Assembly (NCBI RefSeq): GCF_004770045.1
Contig: NZ_RQFO01000016.1
Span: 694,364-758,363, forward strand
Origin: Leptospira montravelensis
GTDB taxonomy: Bacteria > Spirochaetota > Leptospiria > Leptospirales > Leptospiraceae
Length of the DNA stretch: 64,000 nt
Direction of reading: 5' to 3'
The position numbers and the translations under genes are program-made. Position 1 is the first letter of the stretch; every line of letters begins with the position of its first letter. Shown here in pieces: positions 26,184 through 35,862 of this stretch. The notes under the pieces are model-generated. The model saw only the letters and a program-made list of their open reading frames with translations, was not told the origin of the DNA and made no database searches.

Positions 26184-27824
26184 ATCTCCTTCGTTTGCAT
26201 AAATAATCCTCTGTAAAATTTCATTGGCAGAGGAAACATTTTCAGCCACGCGAATGTGGTTGTACAACCTAGTGATTTCAAAAATTTTTTTTACTGAATC
26301 ATGGATGTTGGCAACCACAAGTTCTCCACCCCGTCTCCTGAGCCAACCCACAATCTGAATCACCATTCCAATCGCAGAAGAATCAATATGAGATGTATTG
26401 GAAAAATCAAATATTACATACCGAAAACCTTCAGAAATCTTTTGTTCCATAAAAAGTTTTATCTCGGGGCATTTGTACAAATCAATATCACCAGTGACTC
26501 TGTATTCCAAAATTTCATCATGAACTAACACATCTTTTAAATCCAACTTTTCTGGACCTTTCATCATGATCTGTGAATTCATAAATAAATGTTTGTTCAA
26601 ATCATCTGATTTTGTTGTAATTTTTGTTTCTAAAACCTGGAGACGACCAAGGACTGAACCCAGTGCATTCGGAGCAAAGTGTAAATTATTTTTAATGTCC
26701 TGAATAAGACCAAATAACAATGCTTTGGCGTCTTCTACATGACCACGTTTGATAAAATCGGTAATTTCTTTGATCCCTGTAGTTGCATTGGCAATCAAAA
26801 TCTCAACTAATACATCAGGGTCTTGTTTTCCTTTGTTGTTTCCTTTGGGAAACTCAAAGTTTTCTTTTACAGATTCTAAGGCATTTTGTTGTAACAAATT
26901 ATAATAAGATACGTTTACTTCACATAAAGGGGAATCTGTTTGGTTTAATCGATCATCTATTTCCAATCGTAACACTAAGTTGCGGATATCATCGGCTCTG
27001 AGATCACCTAATTGGAGATTGATTTTTTGTCTGGAAATGGTTTTGGAATCACCAAGAAATTCATCGAATTCTTCCAATATCTGGTGAGATGTTTCTGACA
27101 ACACCTGTTTCAATCGAACACCAGGAGCTAGTTGTAACTCTACATCAATGGCTTGTGCATATAGGGCCCCAATGTCACCAAATTCATCGAAAAATATATC
27201 CGAGGCTTTTTCTGGATTATCGATGTAATGAAAATTTCCACCTCCGGCCTTTGCTATTTCCACCAACATCTCTTCATTAAAATCATTTCCCACACCAATG
27301 GTTGTTGTGGAGATACCCATCGCCAAATGATCCGCTGCAATTTTTACCAATGCATCTCTTTCTTTGATTCCTGAAGTTGGATTTCCATCGGTGAGTAATA
27401 AAACTCGTTTATAGGAGTTCGGGATTTTGGACAAACTGAGACTTTTTAAAGCGGACAACCATCCGCCACTTAAATTTGTAGACGTGGCTACTTGGATATT
27501 TCGAATTTTATCTGTTACAGAGACTTTTTCTGTTAGGTGAGTGACTGGTTGGATGAGTTGTACATCAGCAGAATAAGCAATGATGGATACAGCATCATGT
27601 CTGGTTAGCCAATTGACTAACGCACAAGAAGCTTCAATCACTGCTTCCATTTTTTCACCTTTCATGGACCAACTTTTGTCCACAGCAAGACCTATCACTA
27701 ATGGTTTACGTTCTGCAATTTTTGGATTGGCTGGAGTACGAAATCGAAGCAACAAATGGTTTTCTTGTAGCTCTTTTTCTTGGATCAGAGGATATTCCAA
27801 TTTCGCTTCTACGTACATGAACAT
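26172..27824 (-). CDS. von Willebrand A domain fused to a STAS domain
   Basis: A 550-residue cytosolic protein (no leader). The N-terminal two thirds contain a VWA domain with a complete MIDAS start (D49-x-S-x-S in LAVDKSWSM), LLLTDGNPT and GVGNDFNEE, then a beta-rich region. A STAS domain occupies about 430-540 (RVTGDIDLYKCPE, IDSSAIGM at 481-487, RLYNHIRVAENV), with the Ser of DSSAIGM at the site phosphorylated in SpoIIAA-type anti-sigma antagonists. Fusion of metal-dependent adhesion to a stress-switch domain is unusual. No kinase, phosphatase or sigma factor lies nearby. Convergent with the FNR operon. Confidence 0.8.
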   Translation of the reverse strand: MFMYVEAKLEYPLIQEKELQENHLLLRFRTPANPKIAERKPLVIGLAVDKSWSMKGEKMEAVIEASCALVNWLTRHDAVSIIAYSADVQLIQPVTHLTEKVSVTDKIRNIQVATSTNLSGGWLSALKSLSLSKIPNSYKRVLLLTDGNPTSGIKERDALVKIAADHLAMGISTTTIGVGNDFNEEMLVEIAKAGGGNFHYIDNPEKASDIFFDEFGDIGALYAQAIDVELQLAPGVRLKQVLSETSHQILEEFDEFLGDSKTISRQKINLQLGDLRADDIRNLVLRLEIDDRLNQTDSPLCEVNVSYYNLLQQNALESVKENFEFPKGNNKGKQDPDVLVEILIANATTGIKEITDFIKRGHVEDAKALLFGLIQDIKNNLHFAPNALGSVLGRLQVLETKITTKSDDLNKHLFMNSQIMMKGPEKLDLKDVLVHDEILEYRVTGDIDLYKCPEIKLFMEQKISEGFRYVIFDFSNTSHIDSSAIGMVIQIVGWLRRRGGELVVANIHDSVKKIFEITRLYNHIRVAENVSSANEILQRIIYANEGDKNS

Positions 27825-27895
27825 AAAATGAAATTCTGAATAAATGTTTTCGCAAGAACAATTTAGTTTAATCTGACATCGAAGGAATCATCACA

Positions 27896-28606
27896 ATGTT
27901 TGGAAAAATTCACGAAATCTATTCTTCTATTTCTGGCGAAGGAATTTCACAAGGGATCCCAACAGTTTTTATCCGGTTTGCCGGATGTTCCTTACGGTGT
28001 GGCAAAACAGAATCAAGATCGTTATGGTGTGACACAGCTTATGCCTTAGGCCCGAACCAAGGTGAAGAAAAAAGTTTAGAATCGATTTGGATGGATTTAG
28101 AAAACTTAGATCCTCATCATGGTTACCAAGTTCTACTTTCTGGAGGGGAACCCTTAGAAGGGAAAAACCGTGATCTATCCATTTCTATTGCCAATAAAAT
28201 TTATAAACATAGAACAGAAGCCGGTTTGCCCTATCCTGCGGCGCGTGTGGAAACCAATGGAAGCGAAAGAATCACCGAAGATGCTTTTTTTATTTTCACT
28301 ATGGACTACAAATTACCAGGTTCGGGCATGGAAGACCGAATGGATCTGGAAAATTTCCGGATTCTAGAAAAGAGACATAATTCACTTGACGAAATCAAGT
28401 TCGTTGTGCGAGATAGAATCGACTTTGATAGAAGTATCGAAGTCATTCGCGAACAAAAAATACACACAAATATATTATATTCGCCTGTCCACGGGGAAGT
28501 GGATGCCAAAGAACTGGTTGAATGGATCAAAGTTGACAATCCACCTAAGTGTCGTTTGTCGCTTCAAATTCACAAAGTGCTTTGGGGAAATCAGAAAGGA
28601 GTTTGA
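27896..28606 (+). CDS. queE: 7-carboxy-7-deazaguanine synthase (radical SAM)
   Basis: Converts carboxy-tetrahydropterin to CDG in the queuosine/7-deazaguanine pathway. The 236-residue protein starts [15 protein letters not shown], has [12 protein letters not shown], the radical-SAM Cys cluster, LLSGGEP (SAM contact) and VETNGSE. The cluster is spaced Cys31-x3-Cys35-x9-Cys45, not the usual CxxxCxxC, because seven extra residues (within GKTESRSLW) separate the second and third Cys. Its stop overlaps the ATG of the SNF2 gene. FolE, which supplies the pterin precursor, is elsewhere in the window. Confidence 0.85.
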   Translation: MFGKIHEIYSSISGEGISQGIPTVFIRFAGCSLRCGKTESRSLWCDTAYALGPNQGEEKSLESIWMDLENLDPHHGYQVLLSGGEPLEGKNRDLSISIANKIYKHRTEAGLPYPAARVETNGSERITEDAFFIFTMDYKLPGSGMEDRMDLENFRILEKRHNSLDEIKFVVRDRIDFDRSIEVIREQKIHTNILYSPVHGEVDAKELVEWIKVDNPPKCRLSLQIHKVLWGNQKGV

Positions 28607-31449
28607 TGGATATCCCTACTCAATTAAGTTTAGATTTTGAAACAACTGTTGAACCAAAACAAACAAATGAATACGGATTCCTTGTAGACGAACCGGAGTT
28701 AGGTCTTGCAAAAGTCACAAAAGAGACTGCTACTTCTGTAGAACTGTTTTTTGAATCAAAAGAGATTTTTAGAACAGTTAATAAATCCAACAAACAATTA
28801 AAATTTTTAAACCAATACCCACAATCACTTCGTGAATGGGAAGAATTTCCCAAAGCTATGGACTTGGCACTTGATGCAAGCCAACTCAAACTTACTTATA
28901 ATTTTAATAAACTATCCTCACTTTCAAATTCTCGAACTCGTTTACTTCCTCATCAGATTGAATCTACATTCATTGTAGCCAATAGTTTAAAACCAAGATT
29001 CATTTTAGCAGATGAAGTAGGACTTGGAAAAACGATTGAAGCTGGTCTTGCTGTTAAAGAACTTATGTTCCGACGTGGGCTCAAACGAGTCCTTGTGGTT
29101 GCCCCATCTCCCTTACTTGTCCAATGGCAACAGGAGATGAAAAACAAATTCAATGAAGAGTTTGCGATTGTTCGTAGAAGGAATTTTGTTACCAACGGTC
29201 CTGACCATTGGAGGAACTTTAATAAAATCATCACCTCCATTGATTTTATTAAAAACCCAAGGTATGCCGAAGAAATCCTTGGAACCAAATGGGACATCGT
29301 TGTTTTTGATGAAGCCCATAGACTTCGTCGTGATTATTCCAAAATCACTCGTGGATATTTATTTGCTGAAAAAATTGCTAGAAAAACAGAATGCCTCCTC
29401 CTTCTCACAGCGACTCCATTCCGAGGAAAACTAGAAGAACTTTTTTACCTCATGCACCTAGTCGATCCCAATATTCTTGGGCCATACCATACCTTCGTTA
29501 ATGATTATGTGGTTGGTCAAAAAGGTGACTTAAAAGAAAAAATTTCCAAGGTTCTCCTTCGCCGTCGTAAAGTGGAAGTGGGTGGATTTACCAAACGATT
29601 TGCAAAAACAGTTAGGATTGATCTCTCTCCCATCGAACGAGCATTTTACGATGAGACTACAGATTATGTAAAAAGAGAATACAATATGGCAATGGGGACC
29701 AAAAACCGTGCCATTGGATTTGTAATGGTGGTATTCCAAAAACTTTTGGATTCATCTGTCATTGCACTACTTTCTGCCTTACAAAAAAGAAAGTTTATGT
29801 TGGAATCCAAATTCCATTACATGAAAGAACATGAAACCACTTTGGATGATTGGGATTTAGATGAAACAGAAGGTGTCGAAGATTTTATTTCTGAATTAGA
29901 AGATGAAGAAATGTCTAGTTTCCAAAGGATCAAACGAGAGCTTTTTACACTGAACCGCCTCATCCATTTGGGAAAACAAATCAAAGAAGACAAAAAAACT
30001 CAGAAATTAAGAGAAACCTTATATCGTTTAAAAAAAGAAGGCCATAAAAAATTCATTATCTTCACGCAATTTAGAACGACACAAGATCATTTGCAATCGG
30101 TTCTAGAACCTGATTTCAAGGTTTCTCCTTTCCACGGCTCTCTTAGCATGGATGAAAAAGAAGTTGCTATCCAAAAGTTTAAAGAAGACTACGAAGTTTT
30201 AATTTGTACGGAAGCTGGTGGCGAAGGTCGTAACTTACAATTTGCAAATATCCTTTTTAATTACGACTTACCTTGGAGCCCACTCAAGATCGAACAACGG
30301 ATTGGAAGGATCCATCGTTTCGGTCAAAAAGATAATGTTTATATCTTTAACTTTGCTTCCAAAGATACAGTGGCCGAAAGAATTTTAGAAGTTCTGACCA
30401 ATAAAATTCGTTTGTTTGAAGAATCCATTGGTGCTTCTGATGATTTGCTCGGAACGATTGAAGAGGAATTAGATTTCAACTCTAGTCTTATGAAGTTTGT
30501 TACTGGTACAAAAACAAAAGAAGAGTTAGAAACAGAATTTGATCTTAGAATTCAAGTAGCTCAAAAAGGCTTTGAAAAACTCAATGCTCTTGTAACTCCC
30601 AAGGTTTTAGATTTTAATCTAAAAGATTATTACGATCATACACTTGAAGAAAGAGAATGGAATAATAGTCATTTGGAAGAAGTGGTTGCCCAAGGTTCCA
30701 AATTTTTCCAAGCTCACCTACCAGGAACATTGACCTCGGTTGGGAAAGGGTCTTACGAATATAAAAACGCAGATGGAAAACTTAAAAAAGCTACCTTTGA
30801 TTCAGACCTTGCTTTAACCAATGATTCATTGGAATTTCTTGCTTTTGGTCATCCCTTTGTAGAAAAAGTTACAGAGTTACTCACACAAAGCGATATCGGA
30901 CGTAAAAAAAAGTACCTATTTTCAAATAACCTAGGACAAAAAATTTTATTTGTGTTCCAGGTGGAATTTGATTTCTCTCTCAAACGAAAAGATCTGTTTT
31001 TCATAGAATATGACTTAAAGAAAAAGAAATCTTTAGTTCTTACGGAAAAACCAACAGAATGGATCGATGCAAAATCCTACGTTCCAGAGAAAGAAATTTC
31101 ACTTTCCAAATTAGAAGAAGCATTTATCCATTGTTATCCGATTGTTGAATCGGAAGCAGAATCTAAAAAAGAAACTCTAAGAAAAGAAACACTTTCGATT
31201 TTCCAGAAGGAAGAATACAAAGTGGAACTTTCTCACCAAAAAACCATTCGCCAATTAGAAGAAAAATTAATGCGCCAGGAAGCCGCTTACAAATGGGACA
31301 ATCGTCCTGAAAAAAAAGCAGTCCTACATAAAACTATGAAAGAAATCCAACGTGCCAAGGATGATTACACGATCGAAATTCGAAAAATCAAAAATGGTGC
31401 GACTATTTTTCATAGAATTCGCCTTTTCCAAACTTACATCAGTATTTAA
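28606..31449 (+). CDS. SNF2/RapA-like DEAH helicase
   Basis: A 947-residue SF2 translocase. The ATPase core begins with [17 protein letters not shown] (Walker A, near residue 136), [11 protein letters not shown] (DEAH, near 235) and LLLTATP; the second RecA half ends with [23 protein letters not shown] and [13 protein letters not shown] (near 566). The last 300 residues are helical and charged, without a recognised nuclease. It resembles RapA-type or phage-defence SNF2 helicases but lacks a diagnostic partner domain. ATG at 28606 overlaps the queE stop and has AAAGGAG 5 bases upstream, so it is preferred to the longer upstream ORF. Confidence 0.87.
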   Translation: MDIPTQLSLDFETTVEPKQTNEYGFLVDEPELGLAKVTKETATSVELFFESKEIFRTVNKSNKQLKFLNQYPQSLREWEEFPKAMDLALDASQLKLTYNFNKLSSLSNSRTRLLPHQIESTFIVANSLKPRFILADEVGLGKTIEAGLAVKELMFRRGLKRVLVVAPSPLLVQWQQEMKNKFNEEFAIVRRRNFVTNGPDHWRNFNKIITSIDFIKNPRYAEEILGTKWDIVVFDEAHRLRRDYSKITRGYLFAEKIARKTECLLLLTATPFRGKLEELFYLMHLVDPNILGPYHTFVNDYVVGQKGDLKEKISKVLLRRRKVEVGGFTKRFAKTVRIDLSPIERAFYDETTDYVKREYNMAMGTKNRAIGFVMVVFQKLLDSSVIALLSALQKRKFMLESKFHYMKEHETTLDDWDLDETEGVEDFISELEDEEMSSFQRIKRELFTLNRLIHLGKQIKEDKKTQKLRETLYRLKKEGHKKFIIFTQFRTTQDHLQSVLEPDFKVSPFHGSLSMDEKEVAIQKFKEDYEVLICTEAGGEGRNLQFANILFNYDLPWSPLKIEQRIGRIHRFGQKDNVYIFNFASKDTVAERILEVLTNKIRLFEESIGASDDLLGTIEEELDFNSSLMKFVTGTKTKEELETEFDLRIQVAQKGFEKLNALVTPKVLDFNLKDYYDHTLEEREWNNSHLEEVVAQGSKFFQAHLPGTLTSVGKGSYEYKNADGKLKKATFDSDLALTNDSLEFLAFGHPFVEKVTELLTQSDIGRKKKYLFSNNLGQKILFVFQVEFDFSLKRKDLFFIEYDLKKKKSLVLTEKPTEWIDAKSYVPEKEISLSKLEEAFIHCYPIVESEAESKKETLRKETLSIFQKEEYKVELSHQKTIRQLEEKLMRQEAAYKWDNRPEKKAVLHKTMKEIQRAKDDYTIEIRKIKNGATIFHRIRLFQTYISI

Positions 31450-31487
31450 TTCATTTACAGAGAATTTCAAAAAAATAGAATTTGGGA

Positions 31488-32753
31488 ATGTTCTTTCCCA
31501 AAATTCCTTTCTGGATCCAAATTTTCGCATCTTTGTTGTTAGGTTTATTATTTGGTATCCTACTAAATCCAGAAACAGGTTTTGTATCCTCACTTGTTTT
31601 AAAACCTTATTTATCATGGATGAAACTACCTGGAGATATTTTTTTAAATTTGCTCCAGATGATTATGATTCCTTTAGTGATTGTCTCCATCGCACTTGGT
31701 GTTTCTAGTTTAAAAAATTTAAAGGATCTTTGGAGTTTGGGAAGTAAAACACTTCTCTATTTTATTTTTACAACTATTGTTTCAGTCAGTATTGGAATAT
31801 CGCTCGCATTGGTGATTAAACCAGGAAATCAAATTCAAACGCAATCAGTCGTTACAAACACAACGATCGCAAAAACGGATTTAAAACAAAATGAAGAACC
31901 GGTTCCTGAAATTATCGCAAATATTATTCCTAAAAACCTTGTAAATGTTTGGTCCAAACAACAAATGTTATCGGTTGTTTTTTTTGGAATGATCTTAGGT
32001 GTTTTTTTTCTCACTTCCAAAGAATCTGGAGCGGCACTCAAAGCATTTTGTCACTCCCTTGAAAGTTTTTGTTTATGGGTAGTTGCCACTGCAATGAAAT
32101 TGGCCCCACTCGCTGTTTTGGGACTCATGAGTTATGCGATGGTACAAATCGGATTTTCTTTGTTATTTGGATTGGTTTCTTACATTGCGACAGTCATTTT
32201 CGGATTATTTTGCATTCTTATTTTTTATTTAAGTTTGATTTTCATACTTACAAGAAAGAATCCTTTTCGTTTTTTGAATCAAGTTCGCGAAATTCCATTA
32301 CTTGGTTTTTCAACCTCTAGTTCAAGTTCAGTCCTTCCCTATTCGTTAAAACTTGCTAAGGAAAAATTAAAATTAAAAGAAACCGTGGCCGACTTTGTAC
32401 TTCCTCTAGGTGCCACAATCAATATGGATGGAACGGCTTTATACCAAGCAGTGGCTACCGTTTTTTTAGGTCAGGTTTACCAAGTCAATTTATCCACAAT
32501 AGACTTGTTTTTGTTAGTTGGAACAGTGACGGCAGCCTCTATCGGAACTGCGGCAACTCCTGGTGTTGGACTTGTCATCCTCACATCTATCTTATATACA
32601 TTTCATATTCCCATCGAAGGAATCACTATCCTTTTTGGAGTTGACCGCTTTTTAGATATGTGTAGAACTTCAGTAAATCTAACCGGCGATTTATCCTGCG
32701 CATTTATTATGGACCATATCTGGAAGGAAACAAAAACCAATGAAAAGAATTAA
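31488..32753 (+). CDS. Dicarboxylate/amino acid:cation symporter (DAACS family)
   Basis: A 421-residue inner-membrane transporter of glutamate/aspartate or C4-dicarboxylates coupled to H+ or Na+. Eight hydrophobic segments plus the two family hallmarks are clear: the serine-rich SSSSSVLPYSL before helix 7 and the ATINMDGTALYQ of helix 7, with GTAATPGVGL in hairpin 2. ATG at 31488 is preferred to an in-frame TTG two codons upstream. It starts 38 bases after the helicase gene. Substrate is not deducible, but the NMDG motif fits an acidic amino-acid or dicarboxylate carrier. Confidence 0.92.
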   Translation: MFFPKIPFWIQIFASLLLGLLFGILLNPETGFVSSLVLKPYLSWMKLPGDIFLNLLQMIMIPLVIVSIALGVSSLKNLKDLWSLGSKTLLYFIFTTIVSVSIGISLALVIKPGNQIQTQSVVTNTTIAKTDLKQNEEPVPEIIANIIPKNLVNVWSKQQMLSVVFFGMILGVFFLTSKESGAALKAFCHSLESFCLWVVATAMKLAPLAVLGLMSYAMVQIGFSLLFGLVSYIATVIFGLFCILIFYLSLIFILTRKNPFRFLNQVREIPLLGFSTSSSSSVLPYSLKLAKEKLKLKETVADFVLPLGATINMDGTALYQAVATVFLGQVYQVNLSTIDLFLLVGTVTAASIGTAATPGVGLVILTSILYTFHIPIEGITILFGVDRFLDMCRTSVNLTGDLSCAFIMDHIWKETKTNEKN

Positions 32754-33591
32754 ATACACAGTTTTGTTAGGAATGTTGGTATTCCTCATCCATTGTGATA
32801 CAAAAAAGGATTATCTTGACGATGTTGGAGCCAATTTACTTTGCACGACATACGCAATTTGTAACGGAGAAACACCTGCAAAAACTGGTATTATCGGTGA
32901 TAGTTGGACAGATCTCCTTCTTGGGTTTCCAGCTGTAGAAACTCTTAGGCCTCAGTTAGAAAACCGGTTTCATTATAAATTTGTTGGTGCCACCCTCGGT
33001 GGTAAAACCTTACAACAGGTAGTTAACGAAGGGCTCCAATTCCAAGTCATTGACCAAGGTGGAGCTGACATGAAAGTTATCATCTTATCTTTGGGTGGAA
33101 ATGACATCCAAGCCAATCTTTCCGAATATATTGGAAATGTGGAAGCGGTGCAAGCAGAACGTTTTGCTACCATCAAAGCAAATCTCAAAAAATTATTGGC
33201 TACAGGAAATGCCTACAAAGTTTCTAGATTTGGTGGCCAACCCCTTAAGTGGATCATTCATGGTTATGACTATCCGAATCCATATATGGCGCCTGTCATA
33301 GCCGGTTCAGATGAAGGATGTAAATCGAAGTTTGATCGCATTGGACTTGTTGTTCCAGATGCAGCTGTGTTTACCTCAACACAATTAGATGCATTTAATA
33401 ACTTACTACTTGATACCATTCGCGAAGAACCCACCCTTCTTTATACGGACCTAAGAAATACTTTAGGTGGAAAACCGTTTTCGCGAGCTGAATTTATGTT
33501 AGATTGCATTCATGCAAATAACTTAGGATATACGTATCTTGCTGATAAATTCGCAAGATTAATTTATCCAATTACCAATATAGGATTTTAA
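32740..33591 (+). CDS. SGNH/GDSL-hydrolase lipoprotein
   Basis: A 283-residue lipoprotein (LVFLIHC). All four SGNH blocks are visible: GDSWTD (block I, catalytic Ser), GATLGG (block II Gly), SLGGNDI (block III Asn) and DCIHANNLGY (block V Asp-x-x-His). Such enzymes are esterases or acyl-hydrolases; periplasmic or surface location follows from the leader. The gene overlaps the symporter by 14 bases and precedes an outer-membrane protein, so a lipid- or ester-processing surface unit is plausible. Substrate unknown. Confidence 0.82.
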   Translation: MKRIKYTVLLGMLVFLIHCDTKKDYLDDVGANLLCTTYAICNGETPAKTGIIGDSWTDLLLGFPAVETLRPQLENRFHYKFVGATLGGKTLQQVVNEGLQFQVIDQGGADMKVIILSLGGNDIQANLSEYIGNVEAVQAERFATIKANLKKLLATGNAYKVSRFGGQPLKWIIHGYDYPNPYMAPVIAGSDEGCKSKFDRIGLVVPDAAVFTSTQLDAFNNLLLDTIREEPTLLYTDLRNTLGGKPFSRAEFMLDCIHANNLGYTYLADKFARLIYPITNIGF

Positions 33592-33592
33592 T

Positions 33593-34411
33593 ATGAAAAA
33601 TATAATCATCATATACCTCTTTTTAATTTCATTGGTTTCTTCCTTATATGCTCAGCCAACTACTAATACTGGGTTTGCACACCCGTTACAAATTGAACCA
33701 GTAGCTTTATATACAAAGGTTAGAGGAAACATAGGTTATTGGCATAAAGACTTCAATGGAGTCAAAGAAATAAACAAAGACATTAATGTTGAAGGGGAAT
33801 ACAAATTTTCAAATTCGTTTTCTGTTATTTCTTCTTTTGGTCGAACAGACTATTCACAAACCGACACCGCAAGAGAAATCACTTGGGATCGTTGGAATGC
33901 AGGGATTAAATATGGGAAAGTATATGAAAATGGATCTTCCCAATTTTTAATCGGAGCCGGTTTAAGGCTCTATGATAAAAAAAGAAACGCTGAATTTAGA
34001 GAAAGAGAAAATCCTGATTTTTATTTATTTAGACCTAATTTTGGATTGGGCTATAAATACGGAATTTTCCAAATCATGTCTGAGTTTCGTTTTCAAACGG
34101 AAACGAATCGACATGGGAAAGAATCTAGCCTGCAGGAATTTAAACGTTATTACCAAGTAGGAATTGCACCATCTTTTTCCATCGCTGATTCCGTTCGTAT
34201 CTTTACAGAATTGGAATACAGAGAACCAGTCGATCGAGTGGCCGATAAAAATTTAAGATATTTTAATTTTTATCCAGGAATCTCAATGAATACCGAAAAC
34301 TTTGGAACTTTTAGTTTTTCCCTTCTCTTAGGTATTTTGCCAAAAGAAGACAATGCAATCGATCGTGGAATTCGTTTTTCCTATTTCTACTTCTTTGATA
34401 CAAACCAGTAG
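33593..34411 (+). CDS. Outer-membrane beta-barrel-like protein
   Basis: A 272-residue protein with a signal peptide (ending SSLYAQ) and a long series of alternating beta strands (KVRGNIGYWHK, FGRTDYSQTD, FRFQTETNRHG, IFTELEYRE), ending in RFSYFYFFDTNQ. No specific family recognised; porin or receptor roles are both possible. The gene starts one base after the SGNH lipoprotein stop and is followed one base later by a TRL-like gene, so it belongs to a tight operon. Confidence 0.7.
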   Translation: MKNIIIIYLFLISLVSSLYAQPTTNTGFAHPLQIEPVALYTKVRGNIGYWHKDFNGVKEINKDINVEGEYKFSNSFSVISSFGRTDYSQTDTAREITWDRWNAGIKYGKVYENGSSQFLIGAGLRLYDKKRNAEFRERENPDFYLFRPNFGLGYKYGIFQIMSEFRFQTETNRHGKESSLQEFKRYYQVGIAPSFSIADSVRIFTELEYREPVDRVADKNLRYFNFYPGISMNTENFGTFSFSLLLGILPKEDNAIDRGIRFSYFYFFDTNQ

Positions 34412-34412
34412 T

Positions 34413-34730
34413 ATGAAACGTGGTCTATTGATTTCAATTTGTATCTTTTTTTTTCAATGTTTAAGTTTTCAAATTGGAAATCCTTCTGTAACAATTTTCC
34501 AAAATAAAGGACAAGAAGGATGGTTTTCTCCAGGAAAGGTACCTATGCCGACAGATACATTTGTGGAATCTTGTACTACGAATTACTTTGGTTTGGTGAG
34601 TATTGGGAATGCTAGTTTAGAATTTATATCTTACCATTCCCGTCCTAAAGAAATCCACAGTTTGGATCATTATTATAAAAACCAATATTTCTTTTTCCAA
34701 GAACTTTGTTTACGAATCACAGGACGATGA
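34413..34730 (+). CDS. Divergent TRL-like lipoprotein
   Basis: A 105-residue protein with a lipoprotein leader (FFFQC). It keeps the TRL-like outline: an N-terminal Gly-rich segment, ESCTTNYFGLVSIGNASLEF and a late FFQELCLRI, but the early GF/GP-G-x-x-Y motif is poor. Start ATG 34413 lies one base after the previous stop; a longer upstream ORF (34353) is rejected. Its stop overlaps the ATG of the coiled-coil gene. Function unknown. Confidence 0.6.
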   Translation: MKRGLLISICIFFFQCLSFQIGNPSVTIFQNKGQEGWFSPGKVPMPTDTFVESCTTNYFGLVSIGNASLEFISYHSRPKEIHSLDHYYKNQYFFFQELCLRITGR

Positions 34731-34972
34731 AACAAAACATTGACTCACTAACTGAATTTGCAAAGAAACTGAAAAGTGGACTCATTTATGAGGAAATTGA
34801 ATTCAAACTAAAAGAATTCCATTCCAAAAAAAACATATCCTCTAATAAATCACTCGAAGCACTTACTGAAAAAATTCGAAAGAAAGAAGAACAAATTAAA
34901 AAACTTTATGACGACATCATCCATTTACAAAACAAACTTTCAGAAATTTTGGACCAGGAACTTAAAAAATAA
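34727..34972 (+). CDS. Small coiled-coil protein
   Basis: An 81-residue, lysine- and glutamate-rich protein. The C-terminal half, EKIRKKEEQIKKLYDDIIHL, carries a heptad pattern typical of a coiled coil. No signal peptide or membrane segment, so it is probably cytosolic, unlike its lipoprotein neighbours. ATG 34727 overlaps the stop of the TRL-like gene (ATGA), and its 3' end overlaps the next TRL-like gene. Function unknown. Confidence 0.55.
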   Translation: MKQNIDSLTEFAKKLKSGLIYEEIEFKLKEFHSKKNISSNKSLEALTEKIRKKEEQIKKLYDDIIHLQNKLSEILDQELKK

Positions 34973-35297
34973 CCAATCCTATTCAAAACTCAGGCTGGTC
35001 CAAACATTCTGTTTTTTAATTTTTATCTTTTTTCATTCCTGTGCCAGTTCTGGATTTGGAACCCAAGGCCTTCTCTACGAGAACCAAAGGATTAGTACGA
35101 TGGAAACAGGTAATCCTGCCACTAAGGAAGGAATTGCTTGTGCCAAGTCCTATTTGGGTCTCCTAGCCCTCGGAGATGCCTCTGTGGAAGTATCCCAAAA
35201 AAATGGAAATATTAGAGAAATTACGTCTATTGATCTAGAAACTTACAATTTCTTGGGGATTTACGCAAAACTCTGCACAATTACGAAGGGAATTTAG
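34908..35297 (+). CDS. TRL-like family lipoprotein
   Basis: A 129-codon ORF whose C-terminal 90 residues are a clear TRL-like protein: HSCASSGFGTQGLLY after the lipid Cys, GIACAKSYLGLLALGDASVE and GIYAKLCTI. The real start is uncertain. ATG 34908 lies within the coiled-coil gene and gives an unusually long 45-residue leader. No later ATG, GTG or TTG sits before the hydrophobic core, so either this start or a non-standard codon such as CTG near 35000 is used. Confidence 0.65.
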   Translation: MTTSSIYKTNFQKFWTRNLKNNQSYSKLRLVQTFCFLIFIFFHSCASSGFGTQGLLYENQRISTMETGNPATKEGIACAKSYLGLLALGDASVEVSQKNGNIREITSIDLETYNFLGIYAKLCTITKGI

Positions 35298-35315
35298 TCG
35301 AAACTAATAGAACCT

Positions 35316-35738
35316 ATGTCTGCTTGGAAGAAAATTCATGTCCTGTTTCTCTGTCTATTTTCTTCCCTAGTTTGTTTGCCAAAACCAAAACCATCGCTTT
35401 TGGGGGTTTTGGTCTTGCCTTTAGTCACACAAACATCTTCCAATTTTACCATTGAATCCACTGTTCCAGCAGATGGAGCCACAGGTGTTTCCTTAAACCC
35501 CACAATCACAATTGTGATGACCCAAGCAGTCGAGAGTACTTCTCTTAATACAAATATTAGTTGTTCCCCGTCTTGTCCGAGCCTCACTGGTGGTACTTCT
35601 AACAGAACCATCACACTCACACCAGCAAGTGCTCTCATTACAGGTACCACTTACACCATTACTTTAAACCAAAACATACAATCTATCTTTGGATTAACGC
35701 TCGGTACAAACACCAGTTTCAGTTTTACCACCCTATAA
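35316..35738 (+). CDS. Ig-like (Big_5-type) lipoprotein
   Basis: A 140-residue lipoprotein (SSLVC) with one bacterial Ig-like domain at about 45-140: VPADGATGVSLNPTITIVM, NRTITLTPASALITGTTYT, and a C-terminal SFSFTTL. This Big_5/SbsA-type domain is common in bacterial surface proteins; no other domain is present. It is the last gene of the run that starts at queE, followed at once by a strong terminator. Confidence 0.75.
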   Translation: MSAWKKIHVLFLCLFSSLVCLPKPKPSLLGVLVLPLVTQTSSNFTIESTVPADGATGVSLNPTITIVMTQAVESTSLNTNISCSPSCPSLTGGTSNRTITLTPASALITGTTYTITLNQNIQSIFGLTLGTNTSFSFTTL

Positions 35739-35769
35739 AAAAAGCCGACGTTTCCGCCGGCTCCTTTTT
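35737..35769. terminator. Strong bidirectional rho-independent terminator
   Basis: An imperfect 8-bp hairpin (AGCCGACG at 35743-35750, CGCCGGCT at 35755-35762, one A-C mismatch) with CCTTTTT after it and AAAAAAA before it. The T-run stops the rightward operon ending with the Ig-like gene; the A-run can serve as the T-run for leftward transcription of hppA. Confidence 0.8.
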
Positions 35770-35801
35770 CCAAATTTACGAAACTAGAATTGGTTGTTTG
35801 T

Positions 35802-35840
35802 CTTTGGTAGATTCCTTTGAATCAAAGACCTCTACCAAAG
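35802..35840. other. Long perfect hairpin in the hppA 3' region
   Basis: CTTTGGTAGA (35802-35811) pairs exactly with TCTACCAAAG (35831-35840), and inside them CTTTG pairs with CAAAG. No T-run follows in either direction, so it is not a standard terminator. It lies between the hppA stop and the bidirectional terminator, so it would be part of the hppA 3' untranslated RNA. Confidence 0.6.
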
Positions 35841-35862
35841 TAAAGTAGGTTCAAATAAATTC

